A DNA stretch of 64,000 bases from Roseiarcus sp963823165 (GCA_963823165.1 CAWGKV010000023.1:22768-86767), one strand, 5' to 3'; shown: positions 16,904 through 25,211, counted from the first letter of the stretch. Made by a program: numbers and translations. The notes: generated from the letters alone by a model not told the origin.

Positions 16904-18793
16904 TCAAGGTTTCGGCTGAGGCGGCGGCGCATTCGACGCTTCCTCCTTCGGAATGCTGAACACGAGCAGCTCGGCGCCGCCGTCGGTGTAGCTCGGCAGG
17001 TCCTGGGTCGCGCCGACAAAGCCAAGCGCCGCGTTGCGCACCCGTGGGTCGACCTGGTAGTTGGCGACGACGCCGGGCCAGCCGCCGACGCCACAGAGGA
17101 TCGCCACGTATTGCCGGCCGTCCGAGCCCTGATAGCTGACAGGTTGGCCGATGAACCCCGATCCGGCGTGGAACTTCCAGAGAAGCTTGCCGGTCTTGGC
17201 GTCGACGGCTTTGAACCAGCGGTCCATCGTGCCGTAAAAGGCGACGTCTCCCGCCGTGACGAGCGCGCCGCTCCACACGGGCATGTTTTCCTTGATGGAC
17301 CAGATCTTCTTACGCTGGACAGGGTCCCAGGCCATAAACTCGCCGCGGTATCCGCCCGGTCCGGCGAACATGTCGACCGTCGCGCCGACATAGGGCGTGC
17401 CAGCGATGTAGGCTACCTCAGAGGTCTTGTAGTTCATGCAAAGGTGCTGGTGGGGCACGTAAAGAAGCTTCGTGCGTGGCGACCATGCAGTGGGCTGCCA
17501 GTCCTTGGCGCCCGGCGAGGCGGGGCACACGTTCTTGACGTTTCGCCCGAGGGTGTTCTTCAGCTCCTCGTTGGGAATGATGCGGCCGGTCTTGAGATCG
17601 ACGCCCTTGTAGCCGTTCACCGTGTCGTAGGCGTCGGCGCTGATGACTTCGCCGGTGGCGCGATCGATGACATACATGTAGCCGTTGCGGCCCGGATGAA
17701 TCAGCACCTTGCGGGTCTTGCCGCCGAGGTCGAGGTCGACAAGCACGTTCTCGTTGATCTCGTCATGGTCCCAGAGATCATGCGGGTTGAACTGGTAGGC
17801 CCAGCGCGCAAACCCGTTGTCGGGATCGCGGGCGAAGTCGGTCGAAGCCCACATGTTGTCGCCCGGCCTCTGGTTCGGGTTCCAGGGCCCTGGGTTCCCG
17901 GTGCCGTAGTAGAGCAGGTTGAGATCGGGATCGTAGGAGAACCAGCCCCACATGCTCGCCCCGCCGATCTTCCAGGCGTCCGGCGGCCAAGTCGTGACGC
18001 CGAGGTCCTTACCTCTCATGAAGTCATAAAAGGGCTTGAAGTCCGGTCCGATCCGCACGTCCTTGTCGGGGCCGGTGCCGTAGGCAATGTAGTCGATCTT
18101 TCCGGTTTTCTCGTCGAGCGCAGTGATTCGGCCGCGTACGCCGAGTTCGCCGCCGCTGATGCCCACGAACACTTTGCCCTTCACCACGAAGGGCGCGGCC
18201 GTCGTCGTCTCGCCGAGGTTGATGTCCCCCGTTTTCGTTGCCCATTGTTCGGCGCCGGTCTTCGCGTCGAGCGCGACCACATGGTTGTCGAGCGTGACGA
18301 GGAAGATCCGGCCGTTGTCATAGGCGATGCCGCGCGTAACGACGTCGCAGCAGGCGACGCCCTGGGCCGCCCGGTCCTGGTCCGGAACATAGGTCCATTT
18401 GAGGTCGCCGCTGGTGGCGTCCAGCGCGAAGACCTTGTTCGGGTACGGGCTGATCACGTACATCGTATCGCCGATGATCAGCGGCGCGGCCTCCTGGCCG
18501 CGCGCCTTGCCGGTCGAGAAGGTCCAGGCGACCTGCAGATTGCCTACTGTCTTTGTGTTTATCTGATCGAGCGGGCTGAAGCGGGTGTTGGCGTAATCGT
18601 GCTGCGCCATGACCCATTGTTTCGGGTCCTCGGAGAGCTTCTGAAGATCCTGCTCCTGCTGCCCCTGTTGCTGCTGGGCCTGCTGCTGCCCCTGAGGCTG
18701 TTGTTGGTCTCGCGGTCCCAGCCCCTGCGCCCGAGCGAACGACGGCGACAAGGCCAGGCCAATCAGCGCTGCGCAAACGAATGTCGACCGCAT
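16904..18793 (-). CDS. PQQ-dependent alcohol dehydrogenase with lanthanide-type active site
   Basis: Periplasmic quinoprotein of 629 aa, methanol/ethanol dehydrogenase family, eight-bladed propeller. A signal peptide (ALIGLALSPSFARA) is followed by a Gln-rich stretch (15 Gln in residues 23-48). Seen in order: vicinal cysteines Cys148-Cys149, metal ligands Glu216 (GGELGVRG) and Asn300 (GTGNPGPW), catalytic Asp342 and the extra Asp344 (LWDHDEIN). MxaF-type calcium enzymes have Ala at the +2 position; XoxF, ExaF and PedH lanthanide enzymes have Asp. A lanthanide cofactor is therefore predicted. It oxidises a primary alcohol to aldehyde (or further); substrate is undetermined. Overlaps ctaG by 31 bp and precedes a cytochrome c. 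Confidence 0.92.
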   Translation of the reverse strand: MRSTFVCAALIGLALSPSFARAQGLGPRDQQQPQGQQQAQQQQGQQEQDLQKLSEDPKQWVMAQHDYANTRFSPLDQINTKTVGNLQVAWTFSTGKARGQEAAPLIIGDTMYVISPYPNKVFALDATSGDLKWTYVPDQDRAAQGVACCDVVTRGIAYDNGRIFLVTLDNHVVALDAKTGAEQWATKTGDINLGETTTAAPFVVKGKVFVGISGGELGVRGRITALDEKTGKIDYIAYGTGPDKDVRIGPDFKPFYDFMRGKDLGVTTWPPDAWKIGGASMWGWFSYDPDLNLLYYGTGNPGPWNPNQRPGDNMWASTDFARDPDNGFARWAYQFNPHDLWDHDEINENVLVDLDLGGKTRKVLIHPGRNGYMYVIDRATGEVISADAYDTVNGYKGVDLKTGRIIPNEELKNTLGRNVKNVCPASPGAKDWQPTAWSPRTKLLYVPHQHLCMNYKTSEVAYIAGTPYVGATVDMFAGPGGYRGEFMAWDPVQRKKIWSIKENMPVWSGALVTAGDVAFYGTMDRWFKAVDAKTGKLLWKFHAGSGFIGQPVSYQGSDGRQYVAILCGVGGWPGVVANYQVDPRVRNAALGFVGATQDLPSYTDGGAELLVFSIPKEEASNAPPPQPKP

Positions 18794-19617
18794 GAGCCCT
18801 CCGGGATCAACGACGCAAGGCGTAAAGAGCGGAACGCTGAGGCTAAGCGACTGACTTCGAGGGGCGCCCTCTCAGCCGCATTCATGCGGTTGAGCAGGGA
18901 GCCGAGCGCGAAGACCGAGTAGAGTGTCATCAGCAGTCCGGCGGGGACCCACATCAAAAGGCCGCCGAGCTGTTGATCTTGGAGCCAGGTCACGCCCCAG
19001 GCCGAGGTGGTCAGTTTGTGAACCGAAAACAGAGGCTGGGCGGCGAACGTCAGCAGGGCGCCGAGAAGCGACATCTGCAAGCCGGTCGCGGTGACGATCA
19101 GAAATGCGACGAGGCCGCTCGATCGGAATGCGACGAGCCAAAGGGCCAGCGCCGCGCCGATCATCGAGAGATGCATCAACCAATAGACGCCGTTGTTGCG
19201 GAGCGTTTCGTCATAGGCGAGCGGCGTGTGCCAGATCCAGAACACGCCGAAGAAAGCGAGCGTCGCGGCGACGGCGGATGCGCCTCTGGCCGAGCCGGCG
19301 AGCGAAGTCCGTTCGCCGGCGAGACCGGAGGCGATGAGCGGCGCCGCGATAAGGATGAAAATGACGTGTTGAGTCTCTCGGGCTGAGAACAGGGCGACGC
19401 TGATATTGCAGAGAGGCGAGATGAACCCGAGCGCGAGAACCAGCATCCCAGCGAGCAGCGCGCCTCTCTGACGCCGGTTCGGCTCGCGCAGTATTGAGGA
19501 CCACCAATAAAGGCTAAGCGTGGCGAGCGCCAACACGACGATCAGCTTCGGATCGAAATTCCAGACTTCGGAGCCTGGAACCGGGGGAGCACCGCAGTAC
19601 GGAACAAAGACTGTCAT
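18763..19617 (-). CDS. ctaG: CtaG, caa3-type cytochrome oxidase assembly factor
   Basis: Membrane protein of 284 aa with about seven hydrophobic helices, of the caa3_CtaG family needed to form active caa3 oxidases (probably CuB insertion). Typical segments are ISPLCNISVALFSARETQHV, HLSMIGAALALW and DQQLGGLLMWVPAGL. It is the first gene of the ten-gene operon; its start has GGAGGG upstream. Its 3' end overlaps the PQQ dehydrogenase start. The 216-bp divergent region with the YaaH-like gene should hold the operon promoter. Confidence 0.88.
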   Translation of the reverse strand: MTVFVPYCGAPPVPGSEVWNFDPKLIVVLALATLSLYWWSSILREPNRRQRGALLAGMLVLALGFISPLCNISVALFSARETQHVIFILIAAPLIASGLAGERTSLAGSARGASAVAATLAFFGVFWIWHTPLAYDETLRNNGVYWLMHLSMIGAALALWLVAFRSSGLVAFLIVTATGLQMSLLGALLTFAAQPLFSVHKLTTSAWGVTWLQDQQLGGLLMWVPAGLLMTLYSVFALGSLLNRMNAAERAPLEVSRLASAFRSLRLASLIPEGSCGRHSFAQR

Positions 19618-19833
19618 CGGTTGAGACCCTCCGACTAGACTTCGAACGGCCGATACTCAAACCTCGCGCACTCGCCCCGAAAACGATGTTCACGATCACA
19701 GCGTAAACAGACCTCACTCGAAAAAGTTCCAATGTCGCTAGGGCAAAAGTAAGGCGTCCCTCGGCCGGCCGATCCGGCGCAGACGGAACTCCGCCTCCAG
19801 AATGGAAGTTGAGTTGCAGCAAGGAGACCCGAC

Positions 19834-20553
19834 ATGGACCAAATTTGCGAGCTGCGGAATGACGTCCGCGAGCTGCGGAACGAGGCGGCGACGACGCCGG
19901 TGCGGGGCGTGTGGGCGAGGGGTGGCCCGGTGTTTTCCCACCTTTCGGAAGACACGGTGAACGGGCTGGAAGGAGCGGCGATCGCGACCTTCGGAGACGC
20001 CGCGTCCCTCGGAATGTGGGCCTTCGCAACCGGCAGTCTGATGACGGGCCTGTTTCAAGCCAATGTCTTGCCCGAGTCCCACGCGTCAGCGCTGTATCCG
20101 CTGATGCTGGCGTACCCGGGCCCGGTTCAGTTCATCGCGGGGCTCTTCCTGTTCCGGCGCAACAACAATTTTCTCGCAACCGCCTTCTGCTCCTTCGGCG
20201 CGTTCCATGCGGCGCGCGGGGCTCTCCTTTTGTGCGCAAGCCAAGGGTTGCTGCCGGCCGGGACGCCGGTCGACCTGATGCAGGGGGCCATGCTCGAGGC
20301 GTTCGCCTATATTTCGCTGTCGCTGCTGTTGGGCGCTTTTAAGATGAACGTGGTTCTTGTGCTGACGCTGTCGTGCACCGCCGTTGCGTTTGCGCTCGCC
20401 GGCGTCGGCTTCATGGCGCCGGCGGTCGAAGCGGGCAGGATCGGCGGGTGGTTCATGTTGGCGGCAGCCGCCTTCGCCTACTACGGCGGGAGCGCCGTCT
20501 TGGTGAACACCGCATGGCGCCGGGTACTTCTGCCGGTCGGCGGCATGATCTGA
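19834..20553 (+). CDS. GPR1/FUN34/YaaH family transporter (acetate-type)
   Basis: Inner-membrane protein of 239 aa with six hydrophobic helices after a ~40-residue soluble N-terminus. The motif DAASLGMWAFATGSL near the first helix, YPGPVQFIAGLFLF and FLATAFCSFGAFH match the acetate/succinate uptake family (SatP/YaaH). The start has CAAGGAG nearby. It is divergent from the PQQ alcohol dehydrogenase operon; if that pathway makes acetate, this protein could recover it. A GGAAC at 19785-19789 with AGTT 17 nt later is only a partial EcfG match. Function as acetate carrier is inferred from the family. Confidence 0.8.
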   Translation: MDQICELRNDVRELRNEAATTPVRGVWARGGPVFSHLSEDTVNGLEGAAIATFGDAASLGMWAFATGSLMTGLFQANVLPESHASALYPLMLAYPGPVQFIAGLFLFRRNNNFLATAFCSFGAFHAARGALLLCASQGLLPAGTPVDLMQGAMLEAFAYISLSLLLGAFKMNVVLVLTLSCTAVAFALAGVGFMAPAVEAGRIGGWFMLAAAAFAYYGGSAVLVNTAWRRVLLPVGGMI

Positions 20554-20670
20554 GCCTCTATCAAAAGGTGCGCCACAGCTGGGGTGTGATCCCTCTCACG
20601 GCGCGCAGCGGAGCCTTGTGCTCAATTAGCATCAACGCGCAAGGGCGCGGCAAGCAGAAGGGGATCGATC

Positions 20671-20892
20671 ATGTCACACCGAAAGCGTTTGCGGGAACTG
20701 CGGCTCGGCATCGGCTTCGAGGCAGAAGCGCTGATCTCGGACCTTGGCCCTGAAGCGTATTGGGTCGCGCGCCGTCGGGCGCAGGAAGCAAGCAGCGACG
20801 CGATGGCGAGAGACTGGAGCGGCGTAGCGCTGGCGATCCAGCGCAGGACGGGAAGAGGCTCCGCCTGGTTGATCCCGGCGATTTTCCAGTGA
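20671..20892 (+). CDS. Small conserved-looking hypothetical protein
   Basis: Predicted soluble protein of 73 aa, rich in Arg and Ala. The core, with LGPEAYWVARRRAQEASS and WSGVALAIQRRTGRGS, resembles short helical proteins of unknown function that I recall in Rhizobiales genomes. An upstream AAGGGG supports the ATG at 20671. No membrane segments. Function unknown; reality as a gene is likely but not certain. Confidence 0.55.
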   Translation: MSHRKRLRELRLGIGFEAEALISDLGPEAYWVARRRAQEASSDAMARDWSGVALAIQRRTGRGSAWLIPAIFQ

Positions 20893-20979
20893 GAGCCTTG
20901 CCACGGATTTGGGCGGGCGAGAGATATCCTGATCCGGGCACGCGGCACGGCCGACTGGGGCGGCGCAAAGGCGCACCCA

Positions 20980-21258
20980 CTAACGTGCTGCGCCCCATGC
21001 GCTCGCGCCGACCGACCGCAGAACGAGGAGCAACACGATTGCGCCCATCGCCGCGTCGATGATCAGGCTCGTGAGGCCTGCAGCGATATGAATATCGAAG
21101 CGGGGCAGTAGCCAGACGCCGATCAGCGCTCCAACTATCCCGACTGCGGCGTCGCCGACCAACCCGAAACCCGAGCCCCGCATGACCCGGCCGACGAGGT
21201 ACCCGGCGGCGCCGCCGACCAGCAGAATGACGATCATGCGTTCGTCGGAATAGTGCAT
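20980..21258 (-). CDS. GlsB/YeaQ/YmgE family stress-response membrane protein
   Basis: Small inner-membrane protein of 92 aa with three hydrophobic segments and the typical glycine pattern of the transglycosylase-associated/GlsB family (GGAAGYLVGRVMRGSGFGLVGD, then VGIVGALIGVWLL). Start ATG 21258 is preferred over the internal ATG 21237 because GGAGG lies 8 nt upstream. Family members are linked to envelope stress but have no proven biochemical role. Confidence 0.82.
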   Translation of the reverse strand: MHYSDERMIVILLVGGAAGYLVGRVMRGSGFGLVGDAAVGIVGALIGVWLLPRFDIHIAAGLTSLIIDAAMGAIVLLLVLRSVGASAWGAAR

Positions 21259-21352
21259 GCAACGTTCCTCCGGCGTCCGAATCAGCCTGACGCCGATAAA
21301 GATAGCAGTTTCGACTTTCTTAGGCCTCAGCGCGCGGGCCGGCGCGTCTGGT

Positions 21353-21826
21353 TCAGTCGAGCCGCTTCCACTGATTGGCGATGAAGCCGCGCGCGTCGAT
21401 CCTTTCCGACGCGGTGATGCGCGGATTTTTGCCGACGCATTCCCATGAATAGATCGTATCGTGCCCCGTGGTGGCCATCGGGACGACCGCCGAGCCCGGA
21501 TTCTCCGCGCAATAGTTTTCCGCGCCCTTCGAGACGCGCGAGACGTCGGCCTTGGCGCAGGACAGATTAGCCCCGTAATTGCAGAGCCAAACCGCGCCGC
21601 GCATGCACCGGTAGACGGTGCTCTTTTCGACCTGCTCCGGAGCGACAGGCGTCAGATAGAAAAGCCGGATCGCCTGGATCACAAGCTCTGGCGGGATGGG
21701 CTTCGGCAAATCGTCGTCGCCGATCCTGGCGCAGTAGGCGCCGAGATCTTCAGCGCGCGCGCCGGCCGAGGCGCAGCACGAGCTCGCAGCGGCGAGTGCT
21801 ACGGCGAACGGCAGAACCTTCAGCAT
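21353..21826 (-). CDS. Secreted cysteine-containing hypothetical protein
   Basis: Protein of 157 aa with an N-terminal signal sequence (VLPFAVALAAASSCCASAGARA). The mature part contains six cysteines, in YCARIGDD, RCMRGAVWLCNYGANLSC, NYCAENP and WECVGKNP, suggesting disulfides in the periplasm. No enzyme motif seen. It resembles proteins of unknown function in Rhizobiales; I cannot assign a role. Confidence 0.7.
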   Translation of the reverse strand: MLKVLPFAVALAAASSCCASAGARAEDLGAYCARIGDDDLPKPIPPELVIQAIRLFYLTPVAPEQVEKSTVYRCMRGAVWLCNYGANLSCAKADVSRVSKGAENYCAENPGSAVVPMATTGHDTIYSWECVGKNPRITASERIDARGFIANQWKRLD

Positions 21827-21995
21827 GAAGTCGTATCCTCGCTGCGGGGCGGGTCAGCTTCAGCGCCGGGAGGGCCGGCGTCAATTGCGCCAAGCGCGCG
21901 AATAGAATTTCTCAGGAGAAATTAATTACGTCATCAGGTTGACAATTTCGCCGCCCCCGCGCTACGACCATTCCAACAACTGGAAGGAGTTTTCG

Positions 21996-22259
21996 TTGAC
22001 GTCGCGCGTCGAGTTGCTTCCAGTGTTCATCGTCTCCAACCGGCTGGGATTGAGCGTCGGATTCCTCGATCTTGCCCGGCGCTCGGGGATTGGACCTCCT
22101 TACGTCATGGTCGGAAAAGAAGCCCGGTACGTTTGGCCCGCAGTGGTCGCGTGGTCGGCCAGGTGCGGTTTGCCGCCCGCGAAGGAGGCTGCAACCGCGG
22201 TCGAATCGGCCCCACAAACGCCGCTGCTCCGTCAGCAGGCTTGCGAACCTGTGGGTTGA
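21996..22259 (+). CDS. Small HTH_17/AlpA-like DNA-binding protein
   Basis: Protein of 87 aa with an excisionase-like winged helix: VSNRLGLSVGFLDLARRS forms the helix-turn-helix and GIGPPYVMVGKEARYVW followed by VVAWSA the wing and last helix, as in HTH_17 (MerR-like) domains. The start is TTG 21996, since GGAAGGAG (21982-21989) lies 6 nt before it; an upstream TTG at 21939 has no such site. These proteins act as excisionases or phage/plasmid regulators, but no integrase lies nearby. The C-terminal ~28 residues are low-complexity. Confidence 0.55.
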   Translation: MTSRVELLPVFIVSNRLGLSVGFLDLARRSGIGPPYVMVGKEARYVWPAVVAWSARCGLPPAKEAATAVESAPQTPLLRQQACEPVG

Positions 22260-22285
22260 CGAAGCCGCTCGTCGTCGCTCGGGCT

Positions 22286-22432
22286 TTATGCGCCGTCCGC
22301 GAGTCCGATGAACAGCATCCCCGATGCGACGCCCGCTAGATCGCAAAGTGTGTCGAGGCCGCCGCCGAGCGGCGCGACCATGTTGAAGCCCAGCGCCAGC
22401 AGCGCGGCGGCGAGCGCTCCGCTCACGATCAT
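22286..22432 (-). CDS. Possible two-helix membrane peptide
   Basis: Predicted 48-aa peptide with two hydrophobic stretches (IVSGALAAALLALGFNMVA and LAGVASGMLFIGLA). The frame is open further upstream, but that part is low-complexity and looks non-coding, so ATG 22432 was chosen; only a weak AGGGG precedes it. No family recognised. Confidence 0.35.
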   Translation of the reverse strand: MIVSGALAAALLALGFNMVAPLGGGLDTLCDLAGVASGMLFIGLADGA

Positions 22433-22772
22433 ACCCCTAGTCACGGGAAAATCTCCGAATTCCGATTGGGCCCCCAAGGCGCGGCTCCGCGCCGCGCCCT
22501 GCGGGCTAAACGGGGAAGGCGGCGCGTGGTTCCCACGAGAGAAGGCCCTCGAGGCCGTTCGCTTTCGGGCGAGCCGCAATTGCAGAATCGTGGGAGCGTC
22601 CAGCTTGACGTCGCGGCTTGATCCGTTAGCTTCAGATGGTCCGAAGCGCCGAAAAAATCCCAATGGGCCGACGCTGCAGCGCTGGCCGGGCGTTCAACAC
22701 ATTCCCAACGGCCGGTAGCGTGAACTTTCAGGATTCTCCATCCCCTCGATTTGTGCTCCCGGGCGCCGCCTG

Positions 22773-24036
22773 ATGCCGCGCCGCGGAGGCAGCGCAGACC
22801 TGCCGCTCCACGGCGGCCGCGTGCCGAAATGGCTCGGCGATCGCATGACGCGCCTCGGCTCGGTGATCGCCGAGGCGATCGTGCTCGAATACGGGCGCGA
22901 CGAGCTTTTGCGACGGCTCGCGCATCCCTTCTGGTTTCAGTCCTTCGGCGCCGTGATGGGGATGGACTGGCATTCGTCCGGCGTCACGACTTCGGTGATC
23001 GGGGCGTTGAAGCGCGGGCTCGAGCCGCTGTCGGGCGAGCTCGGCGTGCATGTCTGTGGCGGACGAGGCTCCCATTCGCGCAAGACGCCGCAGGAGCTGG
23101 TCGCGATCGGCGAGCAGGTCGGGTTCGACGGCGCGGCTCTTGCGGCGGCGAGCCGCCTCGTCGCCAAGGTCGACAGCGCCGCCGTCCAGGACGGGTTCGA
23201 CCTCTACCTGCACGGCTTCATCGTCACCGATGACGGCCATTGGGTCGTCGTGCAGCAGGGGATGAACGGCGAAAAGCGCCAGGCGCGGCGCTATCACTGG
23301 CTGTCGGAAGGGCTGAAGAGCTTCATTGAGGAACCTCACGCCGCCATCGACGGGATCGACCAGGGGATCATCGTCAACCTGACCGACGCGCGCGCCGAGG
23401 CCTCGCGCCGGCGCCAGATTGACATCCTCGGCGACCTCGGGCCGGACCGGATCGAGCGGGAACTGGCGAGGCTGGGGTCCGGCGCGACGAAGCCCGAGGC
23501 GCCGCTGCAGCCGTTCCTGCCGCATCTCGTCATGCCGGCGCGGCACGAGGTGCGGCCCGAGGACATCGTCGTCCGCCGCCTGCACGCGAATCTCGCTGCG
23601 GCCGCCGACCGCGGCCCGAAGGATTTCGCCGAGCTTTTGCTGGTGCCGGGGGTAGGCGCGCGGACGGTGCGGGCGCTCGCCCAGGTCGCCGAGGTCGTTC
23701 ACGGCGCGCCCTATCGGTTCAGCGACCCCGCCCGGTTCTCGATCGCCCACGGTGGCAAGGACCGCCACCCCTATCCCGTGCCGCTAAGAGTTCTACGACC
23801 GCACGATCGCGGTGATGAAGGCGGCGGTCGTAAAGGCGAAGCTCGGCCAGTCGGAGGAGTTGGCCGCGATCAGGCGCCTCGACGCCCAGGCGCGCAGGCT
23901 CGAGACGCATGCCCGCGGGCCCTCGGTCGAGGCATTGTTCGCCGAGGAGCGGGAGAACTCGCACGGTTTTAGCGGCATGAGCGTGTTCGGGCCGGAGCCC
24001 GCGCCGGAGACGGCGTCCGTGAGGCGAACGCGTTAG
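22773..24036 (+). pseudogene. DUF763 protein, frameshifted in the C-terminal third
   Basis: Member of DUF763, a family of unknown function in archaea and bacteria. The first frame (22773 to ~23784) reads ADLPLHGGRVPKWLGDRM through VCGGRGSHSRKTPQEL and LLVPGVGARTVRALA (a helix-hairpin-helix-like GVGARTVRAL) to GGKDRHPYPVPL. The family sequence then continues in another frame as EFYDRTIAVMKAAVVKAKLG, ending at TAG 24034-24036. At the junction (CCGCTAAGAG, 23781-23790) two bases seem missing from an expected CTC AAG GAG. The unshifted frame would run to 23972 with an unrelated Arg/Gly-rich tail. Either a real disruption or a sequencing indel. Confidence 0.8.
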
Positions 24037-24215
24037 GGCGACGCGCTGTCGCCCCAGCAGGGCAGGCTGCGCTGGCGCCCAAGGCCTCTGAGGACAAGAT
24101 GGACGCTGCGGTCGCCATCGCCTGTCTCGACGGCCAGGCAAAAGCCAGGGGCAATGAGGGCGCGGCGATCTGGGGGTTCTCACACGCGATGCGAGCGGGC
24201 GACGGCGGGGTCCTG

Positions 24216-24650
24216 ATGGTGCGGAACGGTAATATTTTCGCCAATCTACCCGAGCGCCTGCCCGAGGAGGAGGCGACCCTGCTCGCCTCGCATCCGGGGG
24301 CGGTTGTCGAGCGAATCGTGTCGACGGGGCAGGGGAGCCCGCCGGGATTTTGGTATGACCAGGATTGGGCGGAATGGGTGGTCGTTCTCGCGGGTGCGGC
24401 GGGCCTGTCGATCGAGGGCGAGAAGACGGCGAGAATTCTGCGGCCGGGCGATTACGTCGAGCTTCCGGCAAAAGTCCGTCATCGAGTGGAGTGGACGGAC
24501 CCGGACCGGCCGACTGTTTGGCTGGCGGTGCACTGGAAGGGGAGGTTGACGGCGGTCGCCGCGCCTGTCGCCACTCACGATGATCGCCTTGGCGCTGTCC
24601 CCATGGACCGAAATCCTCGTCCTTCGAGCCCCGCCTTCGGCGCTCCTTGA
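24216..24650 (+). CDS. Small cupin-domain protein
   Basis: Protein of up to 144 aa with a single cupin barrel: FWYDQDWAEWVVVLAGAAGL (first cupin motif, without the usual second His), ILRPGDYVELPAKVRHRVEW (second motif with GD and His). The start is uncertain; ATG 24216 directly before NIFANLPERLP was chosen, and the frame is open to an ATG at 24099. The last ~14 residues are encoded by a palindromic repeat (24613-24661), so the C-terminus appears replaced or extended by a repeat insertion. Function unknown; such proteins may bind small ligands or metals. Confidence 0.65.
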   Translation: MVRNGNIFANLPERLPEEEATLLASHPGAVVERIVSTGQGSPPGFWYDQDWAEWVVVLAGAAGLSIEGEKTARILRPGDYVELPAKVRHRVEWTDPDRPTVWLAVHWKGRLTAVAAPVATHDDRLGAVPMDRNPRPSSPAFGAP

Positions 24651-24661
24651 AGCGCGAGGAT
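24613..24661. repeat. Palindromic repeat overlapping the cupin gene end
   Basis: Arms ATCCTCG (24613-24619) and CGAGGAT (24655-24661) flank an inner imperfect stem (CTTCGAG / CTTGAAG). This pattern is common in Rhizobiales intergenic repeats. It supplies the stop and last codons of the cupin gene. Confidence 0.5.
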
Positions 24662-24788
24662 CTCTACTTGCGCCGACGCTTATTCCAGCCGGCGCCGCAT
24701 ACCCTGTGCTCGTTCCGCAGCGCCTCGCAGCGGCCTCGAAAGCACAGGATCGAGGGATCCGACGCAGACTCGTCGATCAGCCGGATCG

Positions 24789-25211
24789 TCACAGCCAGAG
24801 GCGAAAAACTGCCTCTCCCCGCATGTCGACGCCGGTCTGTCGCCAGCCCCTGGACCGGTAGTAGGTCGCGGCCTTCGTGCCTGGACCGGTCGTCAGGAAG
24901 GCTTGGCGATGTCCGGCCTGCCTCAACCGCGCCACTGCCTCGTCGAGCAGCGCGGTTCCATGGCCGCATCCCTGAGCGCCGTCGATGACGAAGAGGGCCC
25001 AGACGTAGCCCGTCTGGTGGTTGGCGCAAACAAAGCCCTGCACGCCGGTTTCGTCCTCCGAGACGAGAAAGATCGCTTCGTCGAGATACCAGGCGACCTC
25101 CGCTTCGGTGACGAGCGAGGGGTCGGTCAGCCGGTTCTCCGTCGTCCCGTGCCGCACTTCCCGGATACGGGACAGGTCGGCGCGCGTGGCGCGTCTCACG
25201 ATGGCGCACAT
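24789..25211 (-). CDS. GNAT family N-acetyltransferase
   Basis: Acetyl-CoA-dependent acyltransferase of 140 aa. The acetyl-CoA loop is GAQGCGHGTALLDEAV (variant of Q/RxxGxG/A), preceded by the beta strand VWALFVID and followed by FLTTGPGTKAATYYRSRGW, the usual motif B with its tyrosine. Substrate unknown (small molecule, peptide or protein). It stands alone on the minus strand. Confidence 0.85.
   Translation of the reverse strand: MCAIVRRATRADLSRIREVRHGTTENRLTDPSLVTEAEVAWYLDEAIFLVSEDETGVQGFVCANHQTGYVWALFVIDGAQGCGHGTALLDEAVARLRQAGHRQAFLTTGPGTKAATYYRSRGWRQTGVDMRGEAVFRLWL

Noticed and set aside
16904..18793. Calling the PQQ enzyme MxaF (calcium methanol dehydrogenase)
   Set aside because: The residue two after the catalytic Asp is Asp, not Ala, and no small beta subunit gene (mxaI) is present.
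13468..18922. Two very long plus-strand open frames (13468-16272 and 16562-18922)
   Set aside because: They lie exactly opposite the oxidase and PQQ dehydrogenase genes and translate to Arg/Gly/His-rich sequence without motifs; typical antisense shadow frames in high-GC DNA.
19785..19810. EcfG promoter before the YaaH-like gene
   Set aside because: GGAAC is present, but the -10 element at 17 nt reads AGTT instead of CGTT and the start would be very close to the ribosome site.
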